58,797 bases of DNA, taken from positions 1-58,797 of IMG/VR virus record IMGVR_UViG_3300048837_000207. The stretch is one strand, 5' to 3'. Origin of the DNA: a virus. Shown one piece after another: positions 50,523-56,442 of the stretch (positions are counted from its first letter, which is position 1; every line of letters starts with the position of its first letter). The notes under the pieces were generated by a model, which was not told the DNA's origin, did no database searches, and saw only the letters and a list, made by a program, of their open reading frames with translations. Made by a program: the position numbers and the translations under genes.

Positions 50523-50689
50523 CAGTTGGTCTCCTTGCGTCGTAGCTCGATCTCCATGCGGAGCCTTTCCACTTCGCGTTCAGAACGGCGGTGTTCTTCC
50601 TCCGTGCGCTTGAAGCGCCGAAGGGCCTGTTCAAGCTCCATCTCCATCCGCCAGAGCGGGAGCCTCGGTTGCAGTCGGTGGGCGTTCAT
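50519..50689 (-). CDS. 56-residue coiled-coil peptide
   Basis: ATG 50689 overlaps the preceding stop as ATGA and is followed by a Glu/Arg-rich heptad pattern (EMELEQALRRFKRTEEEHRRSEREVERLRMEIELRR). The whole protein is probably one long coiled coil. It overlaps both neighbours by 4 bp, so it is translated between the MoxR-associated genes. Function unknown. Confidence 0.6.
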   Translation of the reverse strand: MNAHRLQPRLPLWRMEMELEQALRRFKRTEEEHRRSEREVERLRMEIELRRKETNW

Positions 50690-51018
50690 CCTTCCTCCTT
50701 CATGATGCGAATCGCTTCGGCCTCTGTGTAACGGCGGACAAGTTCAGGGTGCAGCCGAATGATGCCCCCCTCACTCACGTACTCGGTGCTGAGCATGCCT
50801 GCCGCCAGCAGGATATCCCCACCCCTTGACGCTCCCCACTGGACCAGCCGAACGTCGAACATGTCGGCATGCACGACGCCACGCTGGATGCGGTGTTCCA
50901 GTCTCACTTGGATAGCCCCTCCCCATCCTGCGATGGTGGCGCGATACCCGCTGGACTTACTGCCGCAGCGAGTGGCCTCCCCCTTCGTGCCCTTGATGCT
51001 GCCGTAGAAGTGGCTCAC
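50686..51018 (-). CDS. Conserved phage protein (FYGSIKGTKGEATRCG type)
   Basis: A 110-residue protein, start GTG 51018 (GTGA overlap with the MoxR-type gene). The opening SHFYGSIKGTKGEATRCGSKSSGYRATIAGWGGAIQV matches a small family widespread in phages, usually with unknown function. The C-terminal half has strand patterns (DMFDVRLVQWGA) and a helix. It is coupled tightly to the AAA protein and so is a probable accessory. Confidence 0.65.
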   Translation of the reverse strand: MSHFYGSIKGTKGEATRCGSKSSGYRATIAGWGGAIQVRLEHRIQRGVVHADMFDVRLVQWGASRGGDILLAAGMLSTEYVSEGGIIRLHPELVRRYTEAEAIRIMKEEG

Positions 51019-52082
51019 TTGCGCTGCTCCAAGATGTTGGCCGCCAGCACCAGATCCTTGTTCTCCCGGATCCACTGCGCGAAGTCGGGGGTCTGGATCA
51101 TCTGCGGGCAACGGCGCAGCACAGCCTTGAGGCCAGCCACCTGAAACTCCTTGCCCAACCGCTTGAGGAAGGTGAACGCAGGCTTGGCCGTGGTGGCATC
51201 CACACGATGCGCGACCATCTGCATGCAGGCATACGTCGCGTCGATCCGGTTCTCGGGAACCTTCACCTTGTCGGGTGTCGCCACGATATCCTCCCACTTG
51301 GGCAGTTCCTCAGCCACACGCAGAAACGCAACGAACTCAGCCGCTGCACCTTCACCGATGTAGCCACCTGCCGCCTCGGTGAACATGTCCATTGGCAGCT
51401 TGCCGATCAGATGGCTGGTCTTGACGAACGTGCGGGGAGTGCAGAACGGACCCGACTTGTCCGGTACCTTGTCAGCGAAGATCAGGCTCGGCTTCACCTT
51501 TGCGAATGCAATGGCGAACGGGTTCAGCCCCTGCCGCTCGGCCCAATCGACCCACGAGTCCAGAGAGGGTTCGATGTTGACCCGGCAGATGCGGTTCTGG
51601 ATGAACGCCAGATCCCGGTTCACGCCCGAACGATCCGACTCACGGTTCGATGCCGCGACGACCATGTACGTGAGTTCGAGCCGTGACTCGCCCACTTGGC
51701 CTGACAGCATCAGTTCCGCACTCGGCTTGGCAACGTCGGGGTTGGCCTGCGCACGCTCGTTGAGGAAGATGAAGCCGTGCTTGGGGTCATTCGCACGCGG
51801 GACCCACGGTGCCTTCGTGAAGGTCATGATGGGACTGTTGTCCGTATCACGACCGGGGAGGCCGAAGCCACGTACGTCCGGTGCCTCAACCGTGGTGAGA
51901 AAGAAGGACTTGATGCCGAAGGGCTGTGCGAGCCGCTTCGAAATGATAGTCCCCGCCTGCGCCACGGCAGCATCCTTGCCGACGCCCGGCCCGGACACCA
52001 GCTCCACGGTGAAGCGTTCGCCCGTCTCCTGCTGAATGAAGTACATGTCGGCAAGGAAGATGGCAGCTTGGTTTACGTTCAT
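51015..52082 (-). CDS. MoxR-type AAA+ protein with unusual Walker motifs
   Basis: A 355-residue protein with the MoxR layout. Walker A region LVSGPGVGKDAAV; LTTVEAPDVRGFGLPG; Walker B region GFIFLNERAQA; sensor YMVVAASNRESDRSG; second region FCTPRTFVKTSHL. Walker A lacks the Thr/Ser after Lys (Asp instead), and Walker B has Asn where Asp is usual, though the Glu is kept. Magnesium binding may be altered. MoxR proteins remodel VWA partners, here probably the gene at 47199-48455. The start is AAGGAGACAACACACATG. Confidence 0.82.
   Translation of the reverse strand: MNVNQAAIFLADMYFIQQETGERFTVELVSGPGVGKDAAVAQAGTIISKRLAQPFGIKSFFLTTVEAPDVRGFGLPGRDTDNSPIMTFTKAPWVPRANDPKHGFIFLNERAQANPDVAKPSAELMLSGQVGESRLELTYMVVAASNRESDRSGVNRDLAFIQNRICRVNIEPSLDSWVDWAERQGLNPFAIAFAKVKPSLIFADKVPDKSGPFCTPRTFVKTSHLIGKLPMDMFTEAAGGYIGEGAAAEFVAFLRVAEELPKWEDIVATPDKVKVPENRIDATYACMQMVAHRVDATTAKPAFTFLKRLGKEFQVAGLKAVLRRCPQMIQTPDFAQWIRENKDLVLAANILEQRK
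51941..51951 (-). repeat. Directional motif copy M5
   Basis: Minus-strand GACTATCATTT inside the MoxR-type gene, reading Thr-Ile-Ile-Ser just after its Walker A motif. Confidence 0.65.
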
Positions 52083-52128
52083 GTGTGTTGTCTCCTTCGA
52101 TTGATGATTGATCTAACGAACATGCGCC

Positions 52129-52341
52129 TCACGGCGCTTGCATCCAGTATCGAGCGGCCTCGTCGCTCCAGATGTCCTTGACGAGCTGCGCCGCAGCCTT
52201 GTTCGTTCCAGACATCAGTGGGTAGCCGTCCCGGTTGCGGACGATCCACGTACCGGGGTGCGACGTTGACTCTTCCAGTTCGAACGGTGCGTTGAGTGCG
52301 GCCCACTCAGGGTCGCTGGGCGTTGGGGGTTTCCTCGTCAT
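52129..52341 (-). CDS. Small hypothetical early protein
   Basis: A 70-residue protein. ATG 52341 overlaps the end of the preceding gene by 35 bp. The segment HPGTWIVRNRDGYPLMSGTNKAAAQLVKDIWSDEAARYWM reads as a small strand-strand-helix fold. It sits directly upstream of the MoxR-type gene. No family is recognised. Confidence 0.5.
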   Translation of the reverse strand: MTRKPPTPSDPEWAALNAPFELEESTSHPGTWIVRNRDGYPLMSGTNKAAAQLVKDIWSDEAARYWMQAP

Positions 52342-52528
52342 ACATCCTCCTTTCGTAGGTATCACGGATCACTGCCCACGCGTTACGCGGCTCACCCTTG
52401 GCGCGTAGCACGTGGCCCATGTGGATGAGGAACTCGGCTTCACCTGTCTGGGTAGTGGTAGTGACGGTATTGATGGTCGCGGTGCCGAACTGCAGCATGT
52501 ACGCTGCAAGCCAGTCCTCGTCAGTCAT
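52307..52528 (-). CDS. Small hypothetical early protein started at a palindrome
   Basis: A 73-residue protein with an acidic start (MTDEDWLAAYMLQFG), a Thr-rich centre (NTVTTTTQTG) and a basic C-terminus. Palindrome P4 abuts the ATG directly, so the site occupies the place of the ribosome-binding site and only a weak AGG remains. Repressor binding or RNA folding would be expected to block its translation. No family is recognised. Confidence 0.5.
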   Translation of the reverse strand: MTDEDWLAAYMLQFGTATINTVTTTTQTGEAEFLIHMGHVLRAKGEPRNAWAVIRDTYERRMYDEETPNAQRP

Positions 52529-52545
52529 GTTGCTAACCTAGCAAC
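52529..52545. repeat. Palindrome copy P4 (centre ACC)
   Basis: GTTGCTAACCTAGCAAC. It touches the ATG of the 73-residue gene and also contains the TAG stop of the upstream 58-residue gene, so one 17-bp site spans a gene junction. Confidence 0.85.
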
Positions 52546-52709
52546 AGGCGGAACCAGTTGACCATCTGGTAGATGGCCTGCAGGCTCCACACGAAGCACA
52601 AAATGATAGCGATAATGCAGGCAATCCTGCCGATCGCGCCGATTGCTGCCCATGTGTCGAGCAAGATCAGCGTGCGTGTGGGGTCGATGCCTTTACGTCT
52701 CTCGTTCAT
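52533..52709 (-). CDS. 58-residue membrane protein
   Basis: Starts at ATG 52709 and has a basic N-terminus (NERRKGIDPTR). One long or two short hydrophobic segments follow (LILLDTWAAIGAIGRIACIIAIILCFVW). The end LLLG-stop is encoded by the first half of palindrome P4, and a directional motif copy lies in the membrane segment. No family is recognised. Confidence 0.55.
   Translation of the reverse strand: MNERRKGIDPTRTLILLDTWAAIGAIGRIACIIAIILCFVWSLQAIYQMVNWFRLLLG
52601..52611 (-). repeat. Directional motif copy M6
   Basis: Minus-strand CGCTATCATTT inside the 58-residue membrane gene, reading Ala-Ile-Ile-Leu. It lies about 60 bp from P4. Confidence 0.5.
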
Positions 52710-52956
52710 TTGGGTTCTCCATGAGTACGACTTCATAGTCGCGGTGGTCGAGGCTGTCTGCCCACTGGTCTGCGGACATGACAGAGGGGAAGGGTCCATA
52801 CGCTTCAGAGTCTCCGTCACCTGAGCGATGGACGATCAGCACGAACTGGTAGCGTTCCTCCTTTGGTGGTTGATCGAACGGTTTCATAGGCGAGCCACAG
52901 CCCGAACAGGTCTCGGGCTTCTGGGCTTCGGTGCCGCAGGCAGCGCAGATCCACAT
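52693..52956 (-). CDS. Zinc-ribbon protein with GPF-type domain
   Basis: An 87-residue protein. The N-terminal WICAACGTEAQKPETCSGCGSPM is a four-cysteine zinc ribbon. The rest (YQFVLIVHRSGDGDSEAYGPFPSVMSADQWADSLDHRDYEVVLM) matches the C-terminal domain of the gene immediately upstream (YILIHGNPVDGMEYYGPFDDPSDASDYGDKLQGDWWVKEL). The two genes therefore share a small unnamed domain. It may be a DNA-contacting or protein-bridging early factor. Confidence 0.6.
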   Translation of the reverse strand: MWICAACGTEAQKPETCSGCGSPMKPFDQPPKEERYQFVLIVHRSGDGDSEAYGPFPSVMSADQWADSLDHRDYEVVLMENPNERET

Positions 52957-52958
52957 GG

Positions 52959-53627
52959 TCAGCCTCCCTTCACGAGTTCCTTCACCCACCAGTCACCCTG
53001 CAACTTGTCCCCATAGTCACTGGCATCAGAAGGATCATCGAAGGGACCGTAGTACTCCATGCCGTCCACAGGGTTGCCGTGGATCAGGATGTACAGCGCG
53101 GGCTTGACGGCAGGATTGGTGACGTAGCCGGTGGCCGCCTTGTTCTTGACCCACTCACTGGCCAGCTCACGCAGCCGCTTCTCGTGGTTGTGCAGCGATT
53201 CGTGGAGCATCTTCCCCATCGCTTCGGCACGGCCAATCGCCTTGGTCGTCGTACCTTCCTTCTGGATCAGCGCCAGAACTTCGTTGTTCAGCTCGGCCAG
53301 TCGATTGTTGAACAGATCGAACTTCTCAGCCGTGGTGATCGACCGCCTGTCCATTTCCTCCCTTGTGTCCACGACTGCCCTACCGGCCAGATCAGCCTTG
53401 CAGAACGCATCGGACGACTGCTTGGTCAGGAACGCGATCCGGTCCTGCAGGGCCTTGATCACGTCGTTGTTGGACTCGTACCACTCGGTGTGGCCTTCGA
53501 TGTGGTCATGCACGCGAGCGAACAGCAGGTCGAACTTGTCCCGCAGATCCCTGATGCCCTGCGCCAGCTCAGCGGCGCGTTGCAGAGAGATATGGGACTT
53601 CTGGGTTGTGGATTTCTTCGTGGTCAT
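52959..53627 (-). CDS. Coiled-coil early protein with shared GPF-type domain
   Basis: A 222-residue protein started by AAGGAGACACACATG, with palindrome P5 overlapping the ribosome-binding site region. Residues 12-170 form long helices (RAAELAQGIRDLRDKFDLLFARVHDHIEGH, then LNNEVLALIQKEG). The last 45 residues are the small domain shared with the downstream zinc-ribbon protein. No enzyme motif is seen. Confidence 0.55.
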   Translation of the reverse strand: MTTKKSTTQKSHISLQRAAELAQGIRDLRDKFDLLFARVHDHIEGHTEWYESNNDVIKALQDRIAFLTKQSSDAFCKADLAGRAVVDTREEMDRRSITTAEKFDLFNNRLAELNNEVLALIQKEGTTTKAIGRAEAMGKMLHESLHNHEKRLRELASEWVKNKAATGYVTNPAVKPALYILIHGNPVDGMEYYGPFDDPSDASDYGDKLQGDWWVKELVKGG

Positions 53628-53636
53628 GTGTGTCTC

Positions 53637-53653
53637 CTTGCTAGGTTAGCAAC
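53637..53653. repeat. Palindrome copy P5 (centre GGT)
   Basis: TTGCTAGGTTAGCAA core at 53638-53652, overlapping the CCTT half of the ribosome-binding site of the gene at 53627. Confidence 0.85.
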
Positions 53654-53660
53654 GTGTGAA

Positions 53661-53671
53661 AAATGATAGTT
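53661..53671 (-). repeat. Directional motif copy M7
   Basis: Minus-strand AACTATCATTT followed by TTCACACGT, in the gap upstream of the gene at 53627 and only 8 bp from P5, the closest pairing of the two families. Confidence 0.75.
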
Positions 53672-53680
53672 TGAGGGGCT

Positions 53681-53699
53681 GGGGGGCAGAACGCCCCCC
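53681..53699 (-). terminator. GC hairpin between early genes
   Basis: GGGGGGC and GCCCCCC (7-bp stem, 5-base loop) in the gap after the 166-residue gene. No T-run follows on the minus strand. It is either a weak terminator or an mRNA-end stabiliser upstream of M7. Confidence 0.4.
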
Positions 53700-53722
53700 G
53701 CCATGCGCAGAGAACCTGCGGC

Positions 53723-54223
53723 TTACTTGAACTCGCCGATGAGCCACGCCAGCTTGTTGGCATCGCCGGTCATGAACGACTCGTCAATGCTGCGGGCAAG
53801 ATCCTGCCACTTCTCGACCTCGCAATGCGGAACTTCCAGCTTGCGAGTGTCCTCCCTGCGGCCATAGTCATGCGTCAGGCCGAGTGCCGGGAACGCCACC
53901 TGCGTGGTGTACGTGGAGCCGACGGTGGGCAGGGTGTCGATCGTGGCCTTCACTTCCTCGGCAAACTCCTTCATGGCCACGGCATCGAACTGCACGGCGC
54001 ACTCAGCCCCCCATCCCCGCTGGATGGCAGTGATATCGGGCCGGATCGACTTCACCAGTCGCTTCTCGTACTTCTTCAGGATCTTCTGCGCCGCCGCTTC
54101 GATCTTCGCGTTGTTCGTCAGTTCGAACTTGGCCGCCAGATCGGTCTGCAATTTGCAGGCCGCCGTCGCCTTGGCCATGAGCATGGACTTGATGACGCGA
54201 AGCTGTGCTTGGGTGATCTTCAT
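53723..54223 (-). CDS. Hypothetical early protein
   Basis: A 166-residue protein started by GAAGGAGAAACACATG. The N-terminal half is Lys/Ala-rich and helical (AQLRVIKSMLMAKATAACKLQTDLAAKFELTNNAKIEAAAQKILKKYEKRLVK). The C-terminal half is mixed, with TTQVAFPALGLTHDYGRRED. Palindrome P6 lies just upstream. A helical, basic early protein of this type could bind nucleic acid, but no motif supports this firmly. Confidence 0.5.
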   Translation of the reverse strand: MKITQAQLRVIKSMLMAKATAACKLQTDLAAKFELTNNAKIEAAAQKILKKYEKRLVKSIRPDITAIQRGWGAECAVQFDAVAMKEFAEEVKATIDTLPTVGSTYTTQVAFPALGLTHDYGRREDTRKLEVPHCEVEKWQDLARSIDESFMTGDANKLAWLIGEFK

Positions 54224-54236
54224 GTGTTTCTCCTTC

Positions 54237-54253
54237 GTTGCTAGGTTAGCAAT
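54237..54253. repeat. Palindrome copy P6 (centre GGT)
   Basis: GTTGCTAGGTTAGCAAT. It lies between the stop at 54253 and the AAGGAG site of the gene at 54223. Confidence 0.85.
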
Positions 54254-54471
54254 CAGTTGATGGTCGGATTGGCCGCGAGTATCTGGTCGATCAAGTCGAT
54301 GCACTGCTCGGCCTGTGCCAGTGCCTCGGCATGCTGTGCGCCCCCTCCTTTCAGGGCCTTCAGTCGGTTGTAGAGCTTGACCCACTCCCAGCGAATCTCC
54401 TTCGCGCGGGCAATGGTCTCGGCATCCAGCGGCTGCGACAACTGGATGTGGTTGGTCACGAAGATGTTCAC
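54253..54471 (-). CDS. Small hypothetical helical protein
   Basis: A 72-residue protein, start GTG 54471 with GGAGG nine bases upstream and a GTGA overlap with the preceding stop. It is helical (IARAKEIRWEWVKLYNRLKALKGGGAQHAEALAQAEQCIDLIDQIL), with a coiled-coil look. No family is recognised. Confidence 0.5.
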   Translation of the reverse strand: MNIFVTNHIQLSQPLDAETIARAKEIRWEWVKLYNRLKALKGGGAQHAEALAQAEQCIDLIDQILAANPTIN

Positions 54472-54587
54472 GGGTACGGCCTCCCCGCCTCGACCACCCA
54501 GAGGACCATGAACATGATCCACAGGACGGCAACTGCGAAGTAGCCCAGCCAGCCCAGCACACGTGCCGAAAATGATAGTTTCCTCAT
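54468..54587 (-). CDS. 39-residue single-span membrane peptide
   Basis: ATG 54587 overlaps the preceding stop by one base (TGATG), and the TGA overlaps the next GTG. The sequence has a basic start (MRKLSFSAR), one membrane helix (VLGWLGYFAVAVLWIMFMVL), then a short tail. A directional motif copy forms codons 3-7. It is the shortest of the tiny membrane proteins in the block. Confidence 0.55.
   Translation of the reverse strand: MRKLSFSARVLGWLGYFAVAVLWIMFMVLWVVEAGRPYP
54570..54580 (-). repeat. Directional motif copy M8
   Basis: Minus-strand AACTATCATTT followed by TCGGCACGTG, the best match to the extended consensus. It sits in codons 3-7 of the 39-residue gene, in a different frame from the Thr-Ile-Ile-Ser copies. 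Confidence 0.75.
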
Positions 54588-54778
54588 CACTTCCACCCTC
54601 CCCTGCCAAAGATACGGTCGAACTCAGCCTCGAAACGAGGACTGGCCAGAGCCTCCGATACCGCAACGTCCTCGGCGCGGTCGTCCTCGGGCTTGGGCGG
54701 CACGTATGTGCAATGAGGGCAATCGCCAGCGATTGCTTCCCCTCCACAGTACGTGCAGACATGTGTTGGTGCCGTCAT
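54587..54778 (-). CDS. Small zinc-ribbon protein
   Basis: A 63-residue protein. THVCTYCGGEAIAGDCPHCTYVPP (residues 5-28) is a four-cysteine zinc ribbon, and an acidic helix follows. Its ATG overlaps the PRTase stop (TAATG). Together with the 87-residue gene it is one of two zinc-ribbon proteins in this block, possibly transcription- or translation-directed factors. Confidence 0.65.
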   Translation of the reverse strand: MTAPTHVCTYCGGEAIAGDCPHCTYVPPKPEDDRAEDVAVSEALASPRFEAEFDRIFGRGGWK

Positions 54779-55686
54779 TACATATCCCTCTGCAGTGCGT
54801 TCAACGAGGCATTGGTGGCAACGAGGTCGAGCTTGTCGTTCAGCGCCCGACGCTGGTCCTCCATTCTCTCCTCCAGATCCATCAAGGCACGGCGAGCTTT
54901 CCCGCCACGCTTGGTGGGAGGCTTGGGGGTCTTGGGTTTGCGCGTCGAGTTCATCGTGCGCTGCTCGGCGTAGACCTCGTCAATGGTGGGGCACGACTGA
55001 ACCGCGATCATGAAGCCCCTCACGTCGGGGCCGGAGTACTTCGGCAGCGAGACCCAAGCCGACAGTTCCTCGGTCACGGTGGGCGCGGCATACACAGGGT
55101 TGCCGTTCTCGTCCTGTGTGTCGTAGGGCTGCGGGGTTGCTAGGCTAGCAACGAGCGTATCGGTTATGTCGGAGTCCGGCCTCGGCCACTTGGCAGGCTT
55201 GGGTTCAGGCCGTGCGTTGGGATCGAACCCCTCGGGCAGGCGCCCACACACGTCGGCGTAGCTCCAGATGATGTACGGCGCATAGGTGATGGCGCCAAGG
55301 AACTGGGTCTCGTACCCGACTTTATCTGCCGTCACGTTGACCGAAATGATAGTTTTCGTGAGCGTGTTGCCAGAGCTGATCAAGTCATCCACGAACACCC
55401 ATCGCCTGCCGATCGTGCCTTCGATGCACTCGGAGCTGTGCGAGCCGTCGTTGTCCTTGCGGGCAATGGCCCAGCGCAGCCCCAAGGCTCGTGCCACGTA
55501 GGGCACAACCAGTGCGCCCGACAGGCCACGGCCTACGAGCGTGTCGCACTCGTCGAACTCTGCGAAGTTGGCTAGTCCCTCCTTGATGTAGGGAATGATC
55601 GCATCCAAGTCAGCCAGTGCCGATTCGAGGTATGGCGCGTGGGCCATGAGGATATCCCCGTCGGCGGACATGATTACGCGAGGCAT
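54778..55686 (-). CDS. Phosphoribosyltransferase-domain fusion protein
   Basis: A 302-residue protein. The first 135 residues are a type I PRTase fold: DTLVGRGLSGALVVPYVARALGL, then the PRPP motif WVFVDDLISSGNTLTKTII (about residues 97-115). The rest is not part of known PRTases: a Pro-rich linker holding palindrome P7 (as LVASLATP), then a Lys/Arg-rich coiled coil (RALMDLEERMEDQRRALNDKLDL). The directional motif lies inside the PRTase domain. Substrate unknown; nucleotide salvage or a regulatory PRTase are both possible. Confidence 0.7.
   Translation of the reverse strand: MPRVIMSADGDILMAHAPYLESALADLDAIIPYIKEGLANFAEFDECDTLVGRGLSGALVVPYVARALGLRWAIARKDNDGSHSSECIEGTIGRRWVFVDDLISSGNTLTKTIISVNVTADKVGYETQFLGAITYAPYIIWSYADVCGRLPEGFDPNARPEPKPAKWPRPDSDITDTLVASLATPQPYDTQDENGNPVYAAPTVTEELSAWVSLPKYSGPDVRGFMIAVQSCPTIDEVYAEQRTMNSTRKPKTPKPPTKRGGKARRALMDLEERMEDQRRALNDKLDLVATNASLNALQRDM
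55136..55152. repeat. Palindrome copy P7 (centre GGC), in coding sequence
   Basis: Perfect GTTGCTAGGCTAGCAAC in the linker of the PRTase fusion, reading Val-Ala-Ser-Leu-Ala. Confidence 0.9.
55344..55354 (-). repeat. Directional motif copy M9
   Basis: Minus-strand AACTATCATTT followed by CGGTCAACGTG, in the PRTase domain just after its PRPP motif, reading Thr-Ile-Ile-Ser. Confidence 0.75.
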
Positions 55687-55687
55687 C

Positions 55688-55840
55688 TTACTTCCCCTTG
55701 CTGTGTGGAACCGTGAACTTACCGGCACGGTCGGTGTACCGTGTCGGGCTGTCCTGCCTGTGGTCGTACTTGAGCTTCTGCTCGCGCCGCTTGGCGTGGC
55801 GGTCCGAGAGTGGCTTGCCGTACTGGTTCGTGGATTTCAT
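55688..55840 (-). CDS. 50-residue highly basic protein
   Basis: ATG 55840 after GGAG. It is rich in Lys, Arg, His, Asp and Tyr (SDRHAKRREQKLKYDHRQDSPTRYTDRAGKF). No hydrophobic core is apparent, so it may be disordered and bind nucleic acid. The frame stays open upstream through palindrome P8, but no better start is seen there. It is the first gene read after the 614-bp control region. Confidence 0.5.
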   Translation of the reverse strand: MKSTNQYGKPLSDRHAKRREQKLKYDHRQDSPTRYTDRAGKFTVPHSKGK

Positions 55841-55913
55841 CGTCGTTCTCCGTGTGGTGCCCCATTGGTGGATGCTATGGGTTGTGGGGCTGTCGGCCCA
55901 TAGCGTGTGTGTG

Positions 55914-55930
55914 ATTGCTAGGCTAGCAAC
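55914..55930. repeat. Palindrome copy P8 (centre GGC)
   Basis: ATTGCTAGGCTAGCAAC, 74 bp upstream of the 50-residue gene's ATG and 4 bp from the first AAGCGTC unit. Confidence 0.88.
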
Positions 55931-55933
55931 GGG

Positions 55934-56214
55934 AAGCGTCATCCAGATGGATGGCTGTGACGCTTTCGCTGGACGCTTTATTTCCGTTTAGGATCAAGGG
56001 CTTAGGGGGTATTGGGTAAAGGGACCACGTTTTTTTTACACGTAACGCTGTGGGGCTTTGGTCCCCAATCCCCTGACCCTTCTCTCTGCCCTGCCCTCAC
56101 GTGTAACCATCCTCAGTTAGCTCTATACCTCTTTTACCTATTTATATATAAGTATATAATATATAAAGGAATTCATCCAAAAGAAGCGTCCCGCAATTTG
56201 CCGAATAAAGCGTC
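55934..56214. repeat. Five AAGCGTC iteron-like units
   Basis: AAGCGTC at 55934-55940, 56184-56190 and 56208-56214 on the plus strand, and its complement at 55959-55965 and 55972-55978. The units flank the AT-rich island on both sides. Confidence 0.55.
56151..56180 (-). promoter_or_regulatory. Possible leftward promoter in AT-rich island
   Basis: Minus-strand TTGGAT (56180-56175), 18-bp spacer, TATACT (56156-56151). It would drive the block from the 50-residue gene onward. The AT-rich setting offers other -10 choices. Confidence 0.4.
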
Positions 56215-56260
56215 ACATGTTGGCGCTTTCGTGCCGGAAGCCCCGTACAGTACGTGCCGC

Positions 56261-56271
56261 GATGATAGTAA
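56261..56271 (-). repeat. Directional motif copy M10
   Basis: Minus-strand TTACTATCATC followed by GCGGCACGTA. The extended part matches M8 better than the core does. It lies in the control region upstream of the 50-residue gene. Confidence 0.55.
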
Positions 56272-56297
56272 TCCGCCGCTTTTCGGCCCCCCAGCCT

Positions 56298-56342
56298 CAC
56301 GTTCCCAACACGTAAGGTTCAAAGCTACGTGTTGGGAACGTG
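56298..56342. repeat. Inverted repeat, 17-bp arms and 11-bp spacer
   Basis: CACGTTCCCAACACGTA at 56298-56314 is exactly complementary to 56326-56342. It could be an operator for a dimeric protein, an origin element or a cruciform. P9 begins 8 bp further on. Confidence 0.85.
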
Positions 56343-56349
56343 TCCAGCC

Positions 56350-56366
56350 ATTGCTAGGCTAGCAAC
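56350..56366. repeat. Palindrome copy P9 (centre GGC)
   Basis: ATTGCTAGGCTAGCAAC, between the long inverted repeat and the terminator of the 245-residue gene. Confidence 0.88.
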
Positions 56367-56413
56367 ACGTGTGGGGAAAAGCCTCAAGGGCCGAGGTTTG
56401 CCATGACGCGGAC

Positions 56414-56442
56414 AAAAAAAGGGAGCGCCTTGCGGCGCTCCC
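56414..56442 (-). terminator. Terminator after the first early gene
   Basis: On the minus strand a perfect 9-bp stem (GGGAGCGCC/GGCGCTCCC, GCAA loop) is followed by seven T. It makes the 245-residue gene a separate transcript from the block downstream. Confidence 0.9.

Noticed and set aside
55688-55942. Longer start for the 50-residue gene at 55942, running through palindrome P8 (PVASLAIT)
   Set aside because: No ribosome-binding site upstream of the extended start. The internal ATG 55840 has GGAG.
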